Below the pieces are notes generated by a model. It was not told where the DNA came from. It saw nothing but the letters and a program-made list of their open reading frames with translations, and made no database searches. This document shows, in pieces, positions 53,940-63,298 of a DNA stretch of 64,000 nucleotides (position 1 is its first letter; the number at the start of each line of letters is the position of its first letter). Made by a program: the position numbers and the translations under genes. Source of the stretch: Alphaproteobacteria bacterium (lineage in GTDB: Bacteria > Pseudomonadota > Alphaproteobacteria > Micropepsales > Micropepsaceae); the NCBI GenBank assembly GCA_013389115.1, contig JACADY010000043.1, positions 1 through 64,000 of the forward strand, written 5' to 3'.

Positions 53940-54150
53940 CGCGCCTTTGTGCAGCGCAAACGCGCTCTGGCGAGGACTTCCTCGCAAACTATTGAGTTAA
54001 CGAAGTATTTCCTCTTCGTTTACTGCGTATTCAGGCATCCCGTTCACGATGCACTCAGCGTGAATTCAGTTTTCACGTTTTGGGGCAACGTGGGTGCAGA
54101 TCCGGTCATTGCGTCAATACCGGATGAGCCCGCATCGGGAGGATGGGGCT

Positions 54151-54450
54151 ATGGCCTACATCGATACGCAATCGATTGCGATCTTTGAAGAACAAGCGCG
54201 CCTGGGCAATCCGACGGCGCTTTACTCACTTGGTATCGCCTATTCAACGGGCCAGGGCGTCGAGATGGACTATGTGGCCGCCCACAAATTCTTCAACCTC
54301 GCCGCCATGCGCGGCTCGATGGAGGCGCGCGGCATGCGGGCCGAGATCAGCCGCGAGATGACACGCGAGCAGATCGCCGAGGCGCAGCGACAGGCCCGCG
54401 CGTGGCTTTTGCCCATCATCCAAGAAGACGGCGCGATCCGGGTCGCTTGA
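54151..54450 (+). CDS. Sel1-like repeat protein
   Basis: This is a 99-residue protein with one clear Sel1-type unit and a partial neighbour: GNPTALYSLGIAYSTGQGVEMD followed by AAHKFFNLAAMRGSMEARG. Sel1 repeats are TPR-like adaptors. There is no signal peptide, so it is probably cytoplasmic. GGGAGG shortly before ATG 54151 supports the start. An upstream in-frame ATG (54094) lacks a site. It stands alone between the GST and a crotonase gene. Confidence 0.75.
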   Translation: MAYIDTQSIAIFEEQARLGNPTALYSLGIAYSTGQGVEMDYVAAHKFFNLAAMRGSMEARGMRAEISREMTREQIAEAQRQARAWLLPIIQEDGAIRVA

Positions 54451-54503
54451 AGCAACTGGCAATCGGCCATTAAACTGGTTGGCCGTTTGACCAAGGTTGC
54501 GCC

Positions 54504-55307
54504 ATGAGTGCTCCGCGATCGAAACGTTCCTCTGGGGTCCTGCTCAGCGAGCAGCGCGGCCCCGTCTTGACTTTAAGCCTCAATCGGCTGGCGCAGAACA
54601 ATACACTCAACCAGGAGCTCCGGCAGGCGCTGCTGGGTGCGCTTAGCCAGGCCAAGTCCAACAGCGAGATCCGCGCCGTCATCCTCACAGGGGAGGGCGA
54701 GGAGACATTCTGCTCCGGGCTTGATTTGCCTGAACTTGCCGCGCTCACACCGTTTGAGGTGGAAGCGGTCGCCCTTGAAGTGCGCAAAATCCATGAAGCA
54801 CTTCTTGCCCTTGATGTCCCGACAATCGCCGTCATCAAGGGCGCCTGTATCGGGTCGGGACTCGAGCTTGCGCTTCATTGCGACATCCGGCTCGCCCGCT
54901 CGGACGCGCGCTTCGCCTTTCCGGGGGTGGGTCTTGGGATCACGCCAGGGGGTGGTTCGGTCCAGCGTCTCGTTCAGCTCGCAGGCGGCGGCGCGGCGCA
55001 CAGTCTTTTCCTCACCGGCAGCGTCATCAACGCCGAGCGGGCGTTCAGCCTGGGGCTGCTCATGAGCGTCATTCCACCGGGGAATTTCGCCGAGGCGCTG
55101 CGCGAGTTCCTCGACTACATCGTTTCGCTGCCCCCGCTCGCGGTCAAGGAAATCAAGGTGCTCCTGCGCGCAGCGCTCGCGATGGAGAGCGCGGAGATCG
55201 TCGCCCAAGGGGCGGCGGCCCTGCGGCGCTGCTTTGAGGACGGGACGATCTCGGAACGCCTGCGCCAGCTCTATGCCGGGCCTGCGCCAGGCACGACACT
55301 GCATTAG
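54504..55307 (+). CDS. Enoyl-CoA hydratase/isomerase family protein
   Basis: This is a 267-residue crotonase-fold protein. Features: VLTLSLNRLAQNNTLNQEL at the front, the oxyanion-type GEGEETFCSGLDLPEL, and IAVIKGACIGSGLELALHCDIRLARSDARFAFPGVGLG (read in two parts). The AFPGVGLGITPGGGS stretch fits the hydratase/isomerase family. The exact substrate is unknown. It overlaps the convergent alpha/beta hydrolase by 4 bp. Confidence 0.85.
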   Translation: MSAPRSKRSSGVLLSEQRGPVLTLSLNRLAQNNTLNQELRQALLGALSQAKSNSEIRAVILTGEGEETFCSGLDLPELAALTPFEVEAVALEVRKIHEALLALDVPTIAVIKGACIGSGLELALHCDIRLARSDARFAFPGVGLGITPGGGSVQRLVQLAGGGAAHSLFLTGSVINAERAFSLGLLMSVIPPGNFAEALREFLDYIVSLPPLAVKEIKVLLRAALAMESAEIVAQGAAALRRCFEDGTISERLRQLYAGPAPGTTLH

Positions 55308-56170
55308 GCGCGATCAATCCCGCCCAGGAACGCGTCGATCGCGTCGATCGCCTCTTCCTCATCGAGGAAAGGGGCGTGGCCGCGCGCCTTGACCTCCACC
55401 GATTTCAGGTCGGGCCTTGCCTCGTGCATGCGGGCAAGGATGCCGGGCGAGAGGAGGTCGGAGTTCTCGCCCCTGACGACGAGGGTCGGGGTTGGCGCCA
55501 TGGCCTTGAAGACGGCCCAAGGATCCGCGCCTCCCGCTTCGCCCGCAGCGGCGGCCTCGCGGATGGCATCGCCGATGCGGGTGTCATAATCGAGCCGGGG
55601 GCGGCCTCTTTCGTCGCGAAAGGTCGAACGGGCAAAGCGCATCCAGCCCGCCTCATCGAGCGCGAACATGGGGGCGTTCAGGGATTTGACGAGACGCACC
55701 GCGTCCTCCCAGCTTTCGGGTTCCGCGATCCGGCCGGCATAGCCAAGGATGCGCGCTATGCCCTCGGGCGCCAGTTCGGGGCCGATATCGTTCAGGACGA
55801 TCCCGGCGACCGCCGCCGGGCGCATGACGGCCATGCCCGATGCGATGAGGCCTCCGCGCGAGGTGCCGATGATGATGACCCGCTCGAGCCGTTCCGCCGC
55901 CATCAACGCAAAGACATCGGCGATCTCAACCGGGATCGCATAGTTCTTGTAGTTGGGGTCGTAGGCAGAGCGCCCCCGGCCCCTCAAATCGGGCGCGATG
56001 ACACGGCGCGTCTTCGCCAGGTGCGCGGCGATGCCTTCGAAATCCTTCGAATTGCGCGTGAGGCCGGGCAGGCAGAGCACCGGAGTGAGCGCGTCGTGCG
56101 CGGCCGCATAGTCCCGAAAATAGAGCGCCAGACCATCGCCCGCACGATAGGTTGCTTCCCGATAGGACAC
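55304..56170 (-). CDS. Alpha/beta-fold hydrolase
   Basis: This is a 288-residue alpha/beta hydrolase. The oxyanion region is CLPGLTRNSKDF, the nucleophile elbow GTSRGG with Ser104, and the late His lies in VKARGHAPFLDEEEAIDAI. An Asp in VVRGENSDLLSP completes the triad. This arrangement is common in esterases, lipases and 3-oxoadipate enol-lactonase-like enzymes, so the substrate is unknown. It starts at ATG 56170. Confidence 0.88.
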   Translation of the reverse strand: MSYREATYRAGDGLALYFRDYAAAHDALTPVLCLPGLTRNSKDFEGIAAHLAKTRRVIAPDLRGRGRSAYDPNYKNYAIPVEIADVFALMAAERLERVIIIGTSRGGLIASGMAVMRPAAVAGIVLNDIGPELAPEGIARILGYAGRIAEPESWEDAVRLVKSLNAPMFALDEAGWMRFARSTFRDERGRPRLDYDTRIGDAIREAAAAGEAGGADPWAVFKAMAPTPTLVVRGENSDLLSPGILARMHEARPDLKSVEVKARGHAPFLDEEEAIDAIDAFLGGIDRA

Positions 56171-56220
56171 GGCGCTTCCCCTTCAATCAATCCCACAAGT
56201 GCCACTCAAGAGGGGAGAGC

Positions 56221-58437
56221 TTAGGAATTAGGGTCCGGTTTGGGAATGGGCCGAATGAGCGGTTCGGCCGCTTCCAGCGGGCCTGACGTTTCGCCTTCCG
56301 TGCGATCCGGCGCCGGCGCCGGGACAGGAACGGATGGGGAAGGCGAGGCCGATAGGGGCAGGGCCGTCTCCTCGGGCTCAAAGGGGCCGCCAATTCTTGG
56401 CGGCGGCGCGCTGGAGCCGCGATAGAGGTCACCCATGAGGCTCAACGGCACCTCCGCGCGGGCGAGCCGTGCGCGATAGATCTGCGTGTTCTCCAGCACG
56501 CGCTGGACATAGTTGCGCGTCTCGGAGAATGGGATCTGCTCGATCCAGTCGATGGGATCAACGCCATTGCGCGGGTCGCCATACTCGCCGATCCACTGCC
56601 GCACGCGTCCGGCCCCGGCATTGTAGGCCGCGATCGTGAGGATGTAGGAACCGTCAAAGCTCGCCAGAAGATCGGACAGGTGAGCCATTCCGATCGACAT
56701 GTTGTAGGTGGCATCGCCTATGAGCTTGTTGCGATGGTAGTCGACGCCGTGACGCCTAGCCGTCTGACGCGCCGTCTCGGGAAGGAGCTGCATGATGCCT
56801 TGGGCATTGGCCCCGGATACGGCCATCGGATCGAATTCGCTTTCCTGCCGGGAAAGGCCAAGGACGAGCGCCGGCTCAGGCGGGGTGCCGCGGCCGCGAT
56901 ACTTGGGCACGCTCAAGACGGGATAGGCATAGGCGAGGACCGAAATCTGCTTTTGCATCGCGCGCTTGGCGACGCGGATCGCCAGCTCAGGGTGACCCAG
57001 TTCGCGCATCAACTCGGCGAGCAGGGCATAGGTTTCCCGCGATTCCGCGACATCGGCGAAATGCAGTGCAAAAACGCGCACATATTCTTCGGCGCCGATG
57101 CGGTTGAGGAGGCGAATGGCGGCGGCCAGTTCCTCGGCATTGAAGGATTTGCGGCTGGCGCCTGTGTCGATGCGCTCATCGTTGATGGCAAAGCGGCCCT
57201 TGGGCTTGAGCGCGATGAGCGCGAGCTGGCCATAAAAGGTCTCGGGGAAGCGCGCCGCGGCGCCGTAGGCGGCCATGGCGCCAGGCTTGTCGCCGGTGCG
57301 CTCCAAGGCGCGGGCCAACCAGTAATTGGCGCGGGCGAGGCTGATCGGATAGGTGACGCCACTCTTCAGGCGCTGGAAATGGCCTTGCGCCTTTTGCGCA
57401 TCGTTGAGAAAGCGCAAGGCGATCCAGCCGGCCAGGAACTCGGCTTCGGCGAAGTTGACGCCCGCGGTGAGGCCGTGGCCGGCCACCATGTCATAGGCCT
57501 TGGAGAATTGCCGGTTCTCGATCGCGTTGCGCGCCTGGATGTTGCGCTCCTTCCACCAGTCCTCCGGCCGGCGGAGCGCTTGAGGCGAGGAGGGAGCCGA
57601 CAAGATCAGCGGCCAGGCCTCCGGGTCGCGCCCCTTGAGGCGGCTATAGCGGGCCCGATCGAAAAGGAGGCCTGAATCGGCCCGCAGGGATTGCGGCACA
57701 AGCGAGATCGCGGTTTCGGCACCACGGACATTCGTCGCCAGCTTGATGCGTGCCTCGGCCAGTTTGCGGGCGTCGCTATCGATCGTGCTCATGAGCCGTT
57801 GCGCCGCGGCACGTTCATCGTCCCAGAGCAGGCGGTCGATACGCAGCGCGTTGATCTGGGGCGTCAGCACCTCCCTATAGCGCGACAGCAATTCCTTTTC
57901 GCGCGCGGCCGTGAACGTGCCATCGATCCAGCCTTCCTGGATGAGCTGCACGCCACGTGCCCGCTCACCCTTGGCGAGGAGCGCCTCACCCAGCTTGACC
58001 TTGCCGTCGGGCGAGGAGGGCTCACGCCCCTTGAACCAGGCGATCACCTGATCGGGCTCAAGGGTGGTGGGGAGCTGGCGTTCGGCATTGCGCCGCATCT
58101 TCTCGATGCGCGGCCAGCCGGGCGAGGATTCGATAAAGCGCGAAATCTCGCCATAGGGTGCGATCGAGTTGTCGGCCGCGTAATAGCGCCAGCGCACGAT
58201 CTTGGCCGCGAGGGGATCGTCCATCTGACCGGCAAAGGCGAGCGCCGCGCTCCAGTCGTAACGCGCGGCCGCCTCAAAGGCGCTTTCAAGCAGGGCAGTG
58301 TCGCTCTTCGCCACCTTCATGATGGGCGGCTTTGAACGCGGCACTGGCTCCGGCGCCGTCGTCGCGCCAAAGGCAATCGACGGCACGAGCGCCAACAGCC
58401 CCGCCACTACCGCCCCTTTCACGATCATGCGCCCCAT
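56221..58437 (-). CDS. Soluble lytic murein transglycosylase (Slt70-like)
   Basis: This is a 738-residue periplasmic enzyme that cleaves peptidoglycan to 1,6-anhydro products. A signal peptide (MGRMIVKGAVVAGLLAL to FGA) leads a long helical superhelix (about residues 60-520). The catalytic SLT domain (about 540-680) has the active glutamate in LSRQESEFDP and GIMQLLPETA. AYNAGAGRVRQWIGEYGDPR near its end is typical. A Pro-rich tail follows. GGCGGAG 5 nt upstream selects ATG 58437 over ATG 58455 and a TTG at 58497. Confidence 0.93.
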   Translation of the reverse strand: MGRMIVKGAVVAGLLALVPSIAFGATTAPEPVPRSKPPIMKVAKSDTALLESAFEAAARYDWSAALAFAGQMDDPLAAKIVRWRYYAADNSIAPYGEISRFIESSPGWPRIEKMRRNAERQLPTTLEPDQVIAWFKGREPSSPDGKVKLGEALLAKGERARGVQLIQEGWIDGTFTAAREKELLSRYREVLTPQINALRIDRLLWDDERAAAQRLMSTIDSDARKLAEARIKLATNVRGAETAISLVPQSLRADSGLLFDRARYSRLKGRDPEAWPLILSAPSSPQALRRPEDWWKERNIQARNAIENRQFSKAYDMVAGHGLTAGVNFAEAEFLAGWIALRFLNDAQKAQGHFQRLKSGVTYPISLARANYWLARALERTGDKPGAMAAYGAAARFPETFYGQLALIALKPKGRFAINDERIDTGASRKSFNAEELAAAIRLLNRIGAEEYVRVFALHFADVAESRETYALLAELMRELGHPELAIRVAKRAMQKQISVLAYAYPVLSVPKYRGRGTPPEPALVLGLSRQESEFDPMAVSGANAQGIMQLLPETARQTARRHGVDYHRNKLIGDATYNMSIGMAHLSDLLASFDGSYILTIAAYNAGAGRVRQWIGEYGDPRNGVDPIDWIEQIPFSETRNYVQRVLENTQIYRARLARAEVPLSLMGDLYRGSSAPPPRIGGPFEPEETALPLSASPSPSVPVPAPAPDRTEGETSGPLEAAEPLIRPIPKPDPNS

Positions 58438-58618
58438 TCGCACTCCGCCGCTCATCGCGCCATGCCCCAGACATGCCAAACTTGTTTTAGGCAGCAATGT
58501 TTAAGGAAGCTAGCCTCTGAGCGTTGCTGTCCCACAACTTATTCAAAGGTTCGGCCGTTTGCCTTTCCATTGCCTTGTTGGCTCACTAGAGTCCGCTCCC
58601 GCCTTCGCGGGCACAAGC

Positions 58619-58697
58619 TTTTCGGGAAAGCGCTCGCGATTCCTTCGTTTGTCGCGCTTTCTGCCGAAAACCGGTGGCCACTTTTCGGGAAAGCGCT
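58619..58697. repeat. Extragenic repeat with two copies of TTTTCGGGAAAGCGCT
   Basis: The 16-mer TTTTCGGGAAAGCGCT occurs at 58619-58634 and again at 58682-58697. The second copy forms a hairpin with GCGCTTTCTGCCGAAAA (58654-58670). It lies in the 300-bp gap between the transglycosylase and dapA. This is a third repeat family in the window, distinct from the two others. Confidence 0.7.
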
Positions 58698-58736
58698 TTA
58701 TTGTTCGCGCAGATTCCAGTCTGAAAGGCCTTCACC

Positions 58737-59633
58737 ATGGCGTTCGCGCCACACCAGATCCACGGTTCCATCGTTGCCCTCATCACCCCCTTCCGGGACG
58801 GTAAGGTTGACGAAGATGCCTTTGCACGTTTCGTCACGTGGCAGATTGCCGAGGGGACGCACGGTCTTGTGCCGACCGGCACGACGGGCGAAAGCCCGAC
58901 CCTCAGCCATGATGAGCACAAGCGCGTGGTGGAACTATGCATCAAAGCCGCCAAGGGCCGGGTGCCGGTGATCGCGGGAACGGGCTCCAATTCGACCGAG
59001 GAGGCGATCGAGCTCACCCGGCATGCAAAATCGGCCGGGGCCGATGCGGCGCTCGTCGTTACCCCCTACTACAACAAGCCGACGCAGGAAGGGCTCTACC
59101 TTCACTATAAGGCGATCTGCGAGGCGGTTGAGCTGCCTGTCTTCATCTACAACATTCCCGCCCGCAGCGTCGTTGACATGTCTGTGGAGACGATGGCGCG
59201 CCTCTCGCGCATCAAGGGCATCGTGGGCGTCAAGGATGCAACCGCCAATCTTGCGCGCGTGAGCCAGCAACGTCTGGCGGCGGGACAAGACTTCGTTCAG
59301 CTCTCAGGCGAGGACGCAACGGCGCTCGGCTTCAATGCTCATGGCGGCCGGGGCTGCATCTCCGTCACGGCAAACGTGGCGCCAAGGCTGTGCGCCCGCT
59401 TTCAGGAGGCTTGCCTGAAAGGAGATTATGCGGCCGCGCTGGCGATCCAGGATCAGCTGATGCCGCTCCACGATGCGCTGTTCATCGAATCCAATCCCGG
59501 GCCGGTCAAGTATGCGGCGAGCCTGCTTCGGCTATGCGGCGCCGAAACGCGGCTGCCCCTCGCGCCCATTTCGGAGGCCACGAAGGCGCGGGTCGCCAAG
59601 GCCCTTGAACAGGCTGGAATAAGCGCCACCTGA
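58737..59633 (+). CDS. dapA: 4-hydroxy-tetrahydrodipicolinate synthase
   Basis: This is a 298-residue (beta/alpha)8 aldolase that makes the first committed intermediate of lysine/diaminopimelate synthesis. The Schiff-base lysine is Lys166 in GIVGVKDAT, the catalytic tyrosine Tyr138 in [23 protein letters not shown] and [11 protein letters not shown] are canonical. It starts at ATG 58737 and leads dapA-smpB-(MoCo oxidoreductase), with smpB 5 bp downstream. Confidence 0.97.
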   Translation: MAFAPHQIHGSIVALITPFRDGKVDEDAFARFVTWQIAEGTHGLVPTGTTGESPTLSHDEHKRVVELCIKAAKGRVPVIAGTGSNSTEEAIELTRHAKSAGADAALVVTPYYNKPTQEGLYLHYKAICEAVELPVFIYNIPARSVVDMSVETMARLSRIKGIVGVKDATANLARVSQQRLAAGQDFVQLSGEDATALGFNAHGGRGCISVTANVAPRLCARFQEACLKGDYAAALAIQDQLMPLHDALFIESNPGPVKYAASLLRLCGAETRLPLAPISEATKARVAKALEQAGISAT

Positions 59634-59638
59634 TCGCA

Positions 59639-60115
59639 ATGGCCAAGAAAAAAGACGATTCCGCCATCAAGGTGGTCGCAGACAACCGGAAGGCGCGGTT
59701 CAACTATGCGATCGATGACTCGGTCGAGGCGGGCATTCAGCTCCTCGGCACGGAGGTGAAGGCGCTGCGCGGCGGCCATGCGACGATTGCTGAATCCTAC
59801 GCGCAGGCGAAGGACGGCGAGATCGTGCTCATCAACGCCTATATTCCTGAATATGAAGGCGGAAATCGCTTCAACCATGAGACGCGCCGGCCCCGCCGGT
59901 TGTTGCTGCATCGCCGGCAAATCGCGCAACTCTCGCAGGCCGTCCAGCGTGAAGGCATGACGCTCATTCCGCTGAAGCTCTATTTCAATGAGAAGGGCCG
60001 GGCCAAGGTGCAGCTCGGGCTCGCGCGGGGCAAAAAGCTGCACGACAAGCGCGAGACGGAAAAGTCCCGCGACTGGCAGCGCGACAAGGCGCGGCTGATG
60101 CGCATGAAAGGGTAG
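59639..60115 (+). CDS. smpB: SsrA-binding protein
   Basis: This 158-residue protein binds tmRNA and rescues stalled ribosomes. After a Lys-rich N-terminus it has the OB-barrel signature [26 protein letters not shown]-like [12 protein letters not shown] and [12 protein letters not shown]. The C-terminal tail [13 protein letters not shown] is the helix that enters the mRNA channel. It is encoded 5 bp after dapA. Confidence 0.97.
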   Translation: MAKKKDDSAIKVVADNRKARFNYAIDDSVEAGIQLLGTEVKALRGGHATIAESYAQAKDGEIVLINAYIPEYEGGNRFNHETRRPRRLLLHRRQIAQLSQAVQREGMTLIPLKLYFNEKGRAKVQLGLARGKKLHDKRETEKSRDWQRDKARLMRMKG

Positions 60116-60119
60116 GCTC

Positions 60120-60791
60120 ATGGCCAGCAGCGATGACCCAGACGATGAAGGCAAGATCAAGGACAAGCTGATCCAGTCCAAGGAGAAATGGGCGCGGGAG
60201 GGTCGGCTCCTGACGGGCCGCCCGGACAAGGTGAAGGCGAACCGGCTGCCGCCCGGACAGCGGGAGGTGAAGAACTGGCCCGTCCTTGACCTCGGCGTTC
60301 AACCCAATATCCCCAAGGATATCTGGCGGCTGCGGATCGAGGGTCTTGTTGAGAACCCTGTGACGTGGAATTTCGAGGCCTTCATGGCCCAGCCGCAATC
60401 CGATTTCGTCTCGGATATTCATTGCGTGACGGCCTGGAGCCGGTTCGATAATCGCTGGCAGGGGGTCTCCTCGGCCCATATTCTTGAGACCGTGCGGCCG
60501 AAGGCGGAAGCGCGTCACGTCGTCTTCCATTCCTCAGATGGCTATACGACGAATGTCTCGCTTCCCGTTTTTGCTGAGGCGAACGTGCTTCTTGCGCATT
60601 CCTGGGAAGGCGCTCCCCTGACGCGCGAGCATGGCGGGCCGGTCCGGGTCGTCATTCCCGATTGGTATTTCTGGAAAAGTGCCAAGTGGGTGACGCGGAT
60701 CGTCTTTCTCGCCGAGGACAGGCCAGGCTTCTGGGAGACGCGCGGCTATCACAACGAAGGCGATCCCTGGAGCGAAGAACGCTATGGCTGA
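60120..60791 (+). CDS. Sulfite-oxidase-like molybdopterin oxidoreductase (cytoplasmic)
   Basis: This 223-residue protein matches the YedY/SUOX catalytic fold: GLVENPVTWNFEAFMA, then the molybdenum-coordinating Cys102 in SDIHCVTAWSRFDN. HSSDGYTTNVSLPVF and PLTREHGGPVRVVIPDWYFWKSAKWV follow. There is no signal peptide, unlike exported MsrP, so it is cytoplasmic. The substrate is unknown. It starts at ATG 60120, 4 bp after smpB, as part of the dapA-smpB unit. Confidence 0.87.
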   Translation: MASSDDPDDEGKIKDKLIQSKEKWAREGRLLTGRPDKVKANRLPPGQREVKNWPVLDLGVQPNIPKDIWRLRIEGLVENPVTWNFEAFMAQPQSDFVSDIHCVTAWSRFDNRWQGVSSAHILETVRPKAEARHVVFHSSDGYTTNVSLPVFAEANVLLAHSWEGAPLTREHGGPVRVVIPDWYFWKSAKWVTRIVFLAEDRPGFWETRGYHNEGDPWSEERYG

Positions 60792-60837
60792 GGGTTAGCA
60801 GGGCATATCTTCAATGAATATCGCCGCGCCACTCTCT

Positions 60838-60918
60838 CTTTGTATTGTCGCAACGTTTACGCGGAAAACCGGTGCCATCCCCGCCGTTGCGGGGACATGC
60901 TTTTTGCGCACGTTGCTC
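60838..60918. repeat. Extragenic inverted repeat, second copy
   Basis: TATTGTCGCAACG at one end and GCACGTTGCTC at the other can pair across about 55 nt that contain GCGGAAAACCGG. It is a relative of the element at 5966-6028. The rest of the 140-bp gap shows no gene. Confidence 0.5.
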
Positions 60919-60931
60919 TGACTGCTGGGCT

Positions 60932-61585
60932 CTAACTGCTGGCTTCCAGCCGCGCGCGGATGTCCTTAAACACGTCCTCGAACTTCTTGGCCGTCAGCCT
61001 GCCCGTGTTCGTGTTGTAGCGCGAACAATGAAAACTATCGATGAGGAGGAGCCCGCCCGCCAGTTCGTGAACGGCGCCATGGGCGAAGGGCGCCGCCTTC
61101 AGCTTTACCCCCAGAACGGCGCAGACGCTCTCATGCGCGATGCGGCCAAGGGCAAGCACGATCCTGAGGCGCGGAAGCTGGGCCAAGCGATAGGCGAGGA
61201 ATTGCCGGCAGGTGGCGATTTCCGCCCGTTCGGGCTTGTTCTGCGGGGGCACGCAGCGCACGGCATTGGTAATGAGCGTATCGATGAGCGTGAGACCGTC
61301 ATCCGCGCGCTCCGCATAGGTGCCGCGGGCAAAGCCATATGCGAGGAGCGTGGCGTAGAGAAGCTGTCCGGCGAAGTCGCCGGTGAAGGGGCGGCCGGTG
61401 CGGTTGGCGCCGCGCAAGCCCGGGGCGAGGCCCACGATGGCCAGCCGGGCCTTTTCCTCGCCAAAGGAGGGAACGGCGCCGTTGAACCAGTCCGGCTCGG
61501 CAGCAGAGTTTTCCAGCCTGAAGGCGGCAAGGCGAGGGCAGAGGCCGCAATCCTTCGGCGGCTCGGCCGGGGCTTGCGGGCGCAC
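60932..61585 (-). CDS. Uracil-DNA glycosylase, family 5 (UDGb) type
   Basis: This 217-residue protein removes uracil (and often other deaminated bases). The family signature IVGLAPGLRGANRTGRPFTG is present near residue 50. ITNAVRCVPPQNKP follows, and the active-site loop DSFHCSRYNTNTGRLT lies near the end. Two Cys (CGLC at about 13-16) and the Cys in AVRC and ATCRQ suggest an iron-sulfur cluster, as in this family. It starts at GTG 61585 directly after the NYN gene stop codon. Confidence 0.9.
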   Translation of the reverse strand: MRPQAPAEPPKDCGLCPRLAAFRLENSAAEPDWFNGAVPSFGEEKARLAIVGLAPGLRGANRTGRPFTGDFAGQLLYATLLAYGFARGTYAERADDGLTLIDTLITNAVRCVPPQNKPERAEIATCRQFLAYRLAQLPRLRIVLALGRIAHESVCAVLGVKLKAAPFAHGAVHELAGGLLLIDSFHCSRYNTNTGRLTAKKFEDVFKDIRARLEASS

Positions 61586-62167
61586 CTAGCGCTCGTCGGT
61601 GGCGCGGTCGCCGTTGACGTAAGACTGCGTGCGCTGGTTCGGTTCACGCGCGATGAAGGGGCGCAGGTCGTCAAGCTCGATGAACATGTCGGCCTGGCGG
61701 CGCAAATCGTCGGACACCATGGGCGGGGAGGAGCGGATGGTGGAGACGACGCTGACGCGGCGACCCTTGCGCTGGAGCGCCTCCACGAGGCGGCGGAAGT
61801 CGCCGTCGCCCGAGAAAATGATGAGGTGATCGACGGTCTCGGCCATTTCCATGGCATCGATCGCAAGCTCGATGTCCATGTTGCCCTTCACCTTCCGGCG
61901 GCCGAGCGCGTCGGTATATTCCTTCACCGGCTTCGTCACCATCGTGTAGCCGTTATAGTCGAGCCAATCGATCAGCGGGCGGATGGGCGAGTACTCCTCG
62001 CTCTCGGCCAATGCCGTGTAGTAGAAGGCGCGAACGAGCACGCCACGCTTGCCGAACTCGGTCAGCAGCTTCTTATAGTCGATGTCGAAGCCAAGCGCCT
62101 TGGCCGCGCCGTAGAGGTTGGAGCCGTCAATGAAAATGGCGGTTCGCTCTTGGGGATAAAATCGCAT
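61586..62167 (-). CDS. NYN-domain (LabA/DUF88) predicted nuclease
   Basis: This 193-residue protein has a PIN-like NYN fold. It opens RFYPQERTAIFIDGSNLYG with Asp14, has KGNMDIELAIDAMEMA and the catalytic pair in LIIFSGDGDFRRLVEAL, then DMFIELDDLRPFI. These are the metal-binding aspartates of NYN ribonucleases. GGAG about 9 nt before ATG 62167 supports the start. An open frame running to 62728 overlaps folK and is not used. In Alphaproteobacteria it commonly sits beside folK. Confidence 0.88.
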   Translation of the reverse strand: MRFYPQERTAIFIDGSNLYGAAKALGFDIDYKKLLTEFGKRGVLVRAFYYTALAESEEYSPIRPLIDWLDYNGYTMVTKPVKEYTDALGRRKVKGNMDIELAIDAMEMAETVDHLIIFSGDGDFRRLVEALQRKGRRVSVVSTIRSSPPMVSDDLRRQADMFIELDDLRPFIAREPNQRTQSYVNGDRATDER

Positions 62168-62281
62168 CGTACTATCTCCGTCATCTGAAATGCGTCGGGG
62201 GGTATTTCCAAGAAGGATGTGGTTTGCCCTAATGACGTTCTCAAGCCAAGCACGTTGTTCTCGTGTCTGTGGGAGGCGCAA

Positions 62282-62782
62282 ATGAACGCGCAGGCGATCA
62301 TCGCGCTCGGCGCCAATTTGCCCTCCGAAGTCGGGGCTCCCGCTCAGACACTGCGATCCGCTCTCAATCGCCTCGCTGGGCGCGTGAACGTGCGCGCCGT
62401 CTCGCGGTTCTATGCGACGCCCGCCTTTCCGCCCTCTGATCAGCCGCCCTTCGTCAATGCGGCGGCGCTCATTGAAACCGCGCTTTCGCCCCACGCGCTC
62501 CTTGATCTCTGCCTGGACACCGAAGCCGCGTTCGGGCGCGAGCGGCGTGTCAGTTGGGGCCCGCGGACACTTGACCTCGACCTCATCGACTATGGCGGAC
62601 TGGTCTTGCGCGAGGAACGGCTGACCCTGCCACACCCTTCGGCAAGTTCGCGGGATTTCGTCCTCGTCCCGATCCGGGACATTGCGCCGGCGTGGCGGCA
62701 TCCCGGGACAGGGGAGGAGATCGGCCAACTCCTGGAAAAGCTGGGTGTGAGGGGACTTGCGCTTGCACTAGAGATGGATTAA
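62282..62782 (+). CDS. folK: 2-amino-4-hydroxy-6-hydroxymethyldihydropteridine pyrophosphokinase
   Basis: This 166-residue folate-pathway kinase transfers pyrophosphate to the pterin. It has the LGANLPSE N-terminal motif, AVSRFYATPAFPPSDQPPF with the pterin-binding region, and FGRERRVSWGPRTLDLDLIDYGG, the FolK core (R..WGPR.LDLDL). LPHPSASSRDFVLVPIRDI completes it. GGGAGG 7 nt upstream selects ATG 62282 over an open frame from 62219. Confidence 0.96.
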   Translation: MNAQAIIALGANLPSEVGAPAQTLRSALNRLAGRVNVRAVSRFYATPAFPPSDQPPFVNAAALIETALSPHALLDLCLDTEAAFGRERRVSWGPRTLDLDLIDYGGLVLREERLTLPHPSASSRDFVLVPIRDIAPAWRHPGTGEEIGQLLEKLGVRGLALALEMD

Positions 62783-62818
62783 TCAGATTGTTTCCAAACT
62801 CGCTTGAAGGAGCTGCCG

Positions 62819-63202
62819 ATGGCGCGTGTCACGGTCGAAGATTGCGTGGACAAGATCCCAAACCGGTTCGAACTGGTGCTGGTCGCCGCGCATCGCGCCC
62901 GTGCGCTTTCAGCCGGGGCGGCGCCGCTCGTCGATCGCGACAACGACAAGAATCCGGTCGTCTCGCTGCGTGAGATCGCGGCGGAGGAACTCACGCCGCC
63001 CGAACTGCACGAGGAGCTGGTGAAGAGCCTTCAGCGCCATTCGCAGATCGAGGAAGTGCCGAGCCTCAGCCCGCTCGTCACGGAAGCCGAAGACGTCATC
63101 GAGGACGTCAAAATGTCGGAAGAGGATTTCCTTCGCGCCATCAGCGTGGAGACCGAGCGCCGCGAAGAGGCGGAGGATGATTCCGGCGAAGGGGATCTTT
63201 AA
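62819..63202 (+). CDS. rpoZ: RNA polymerase omega subunit
   Basis: This 127-residue protein stabilises the beta' subunit. Its N-terminal core [20 protein letters not shown] then [14 protein letters not shown] is diagnostic. Compared with E. coli it has a C-terminal acidic extension ([24 protein letters not shown]), common in Alphaproteobacteria. GAAGGAG lies 7 nt before ATG 62819. It is followed by the rsh gene in the usual order. Confidence 0.96.
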   Translation: MARVTVEDCVDKIPNRFELVLVAAHRARALSAGAAPLVDRDNDKNPVVSLREIAAEELTPPELHEELVKSLQRHSQIEEVPSLSPLVTEAEDVIEDVKMSEEDFLRAISVETERREEAEDDSGEGDL

Positions 63203-63298
63203 GCCACCCAGTCCGGCGCGAAACGCATCCGGCTTTGGTCTGTCTCCTCCCGCCCGGCGCGGGACCAATCGCGCGCGATGCTGCAGGCAGGTCTTGCC

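Noticed and set aside
62168..62728. N-terminal extension of the NYN-domain gene
   Set aside because: It would cover folK on the other strand. ATG 62167 has a GGAG site and begins at the family-typical position.
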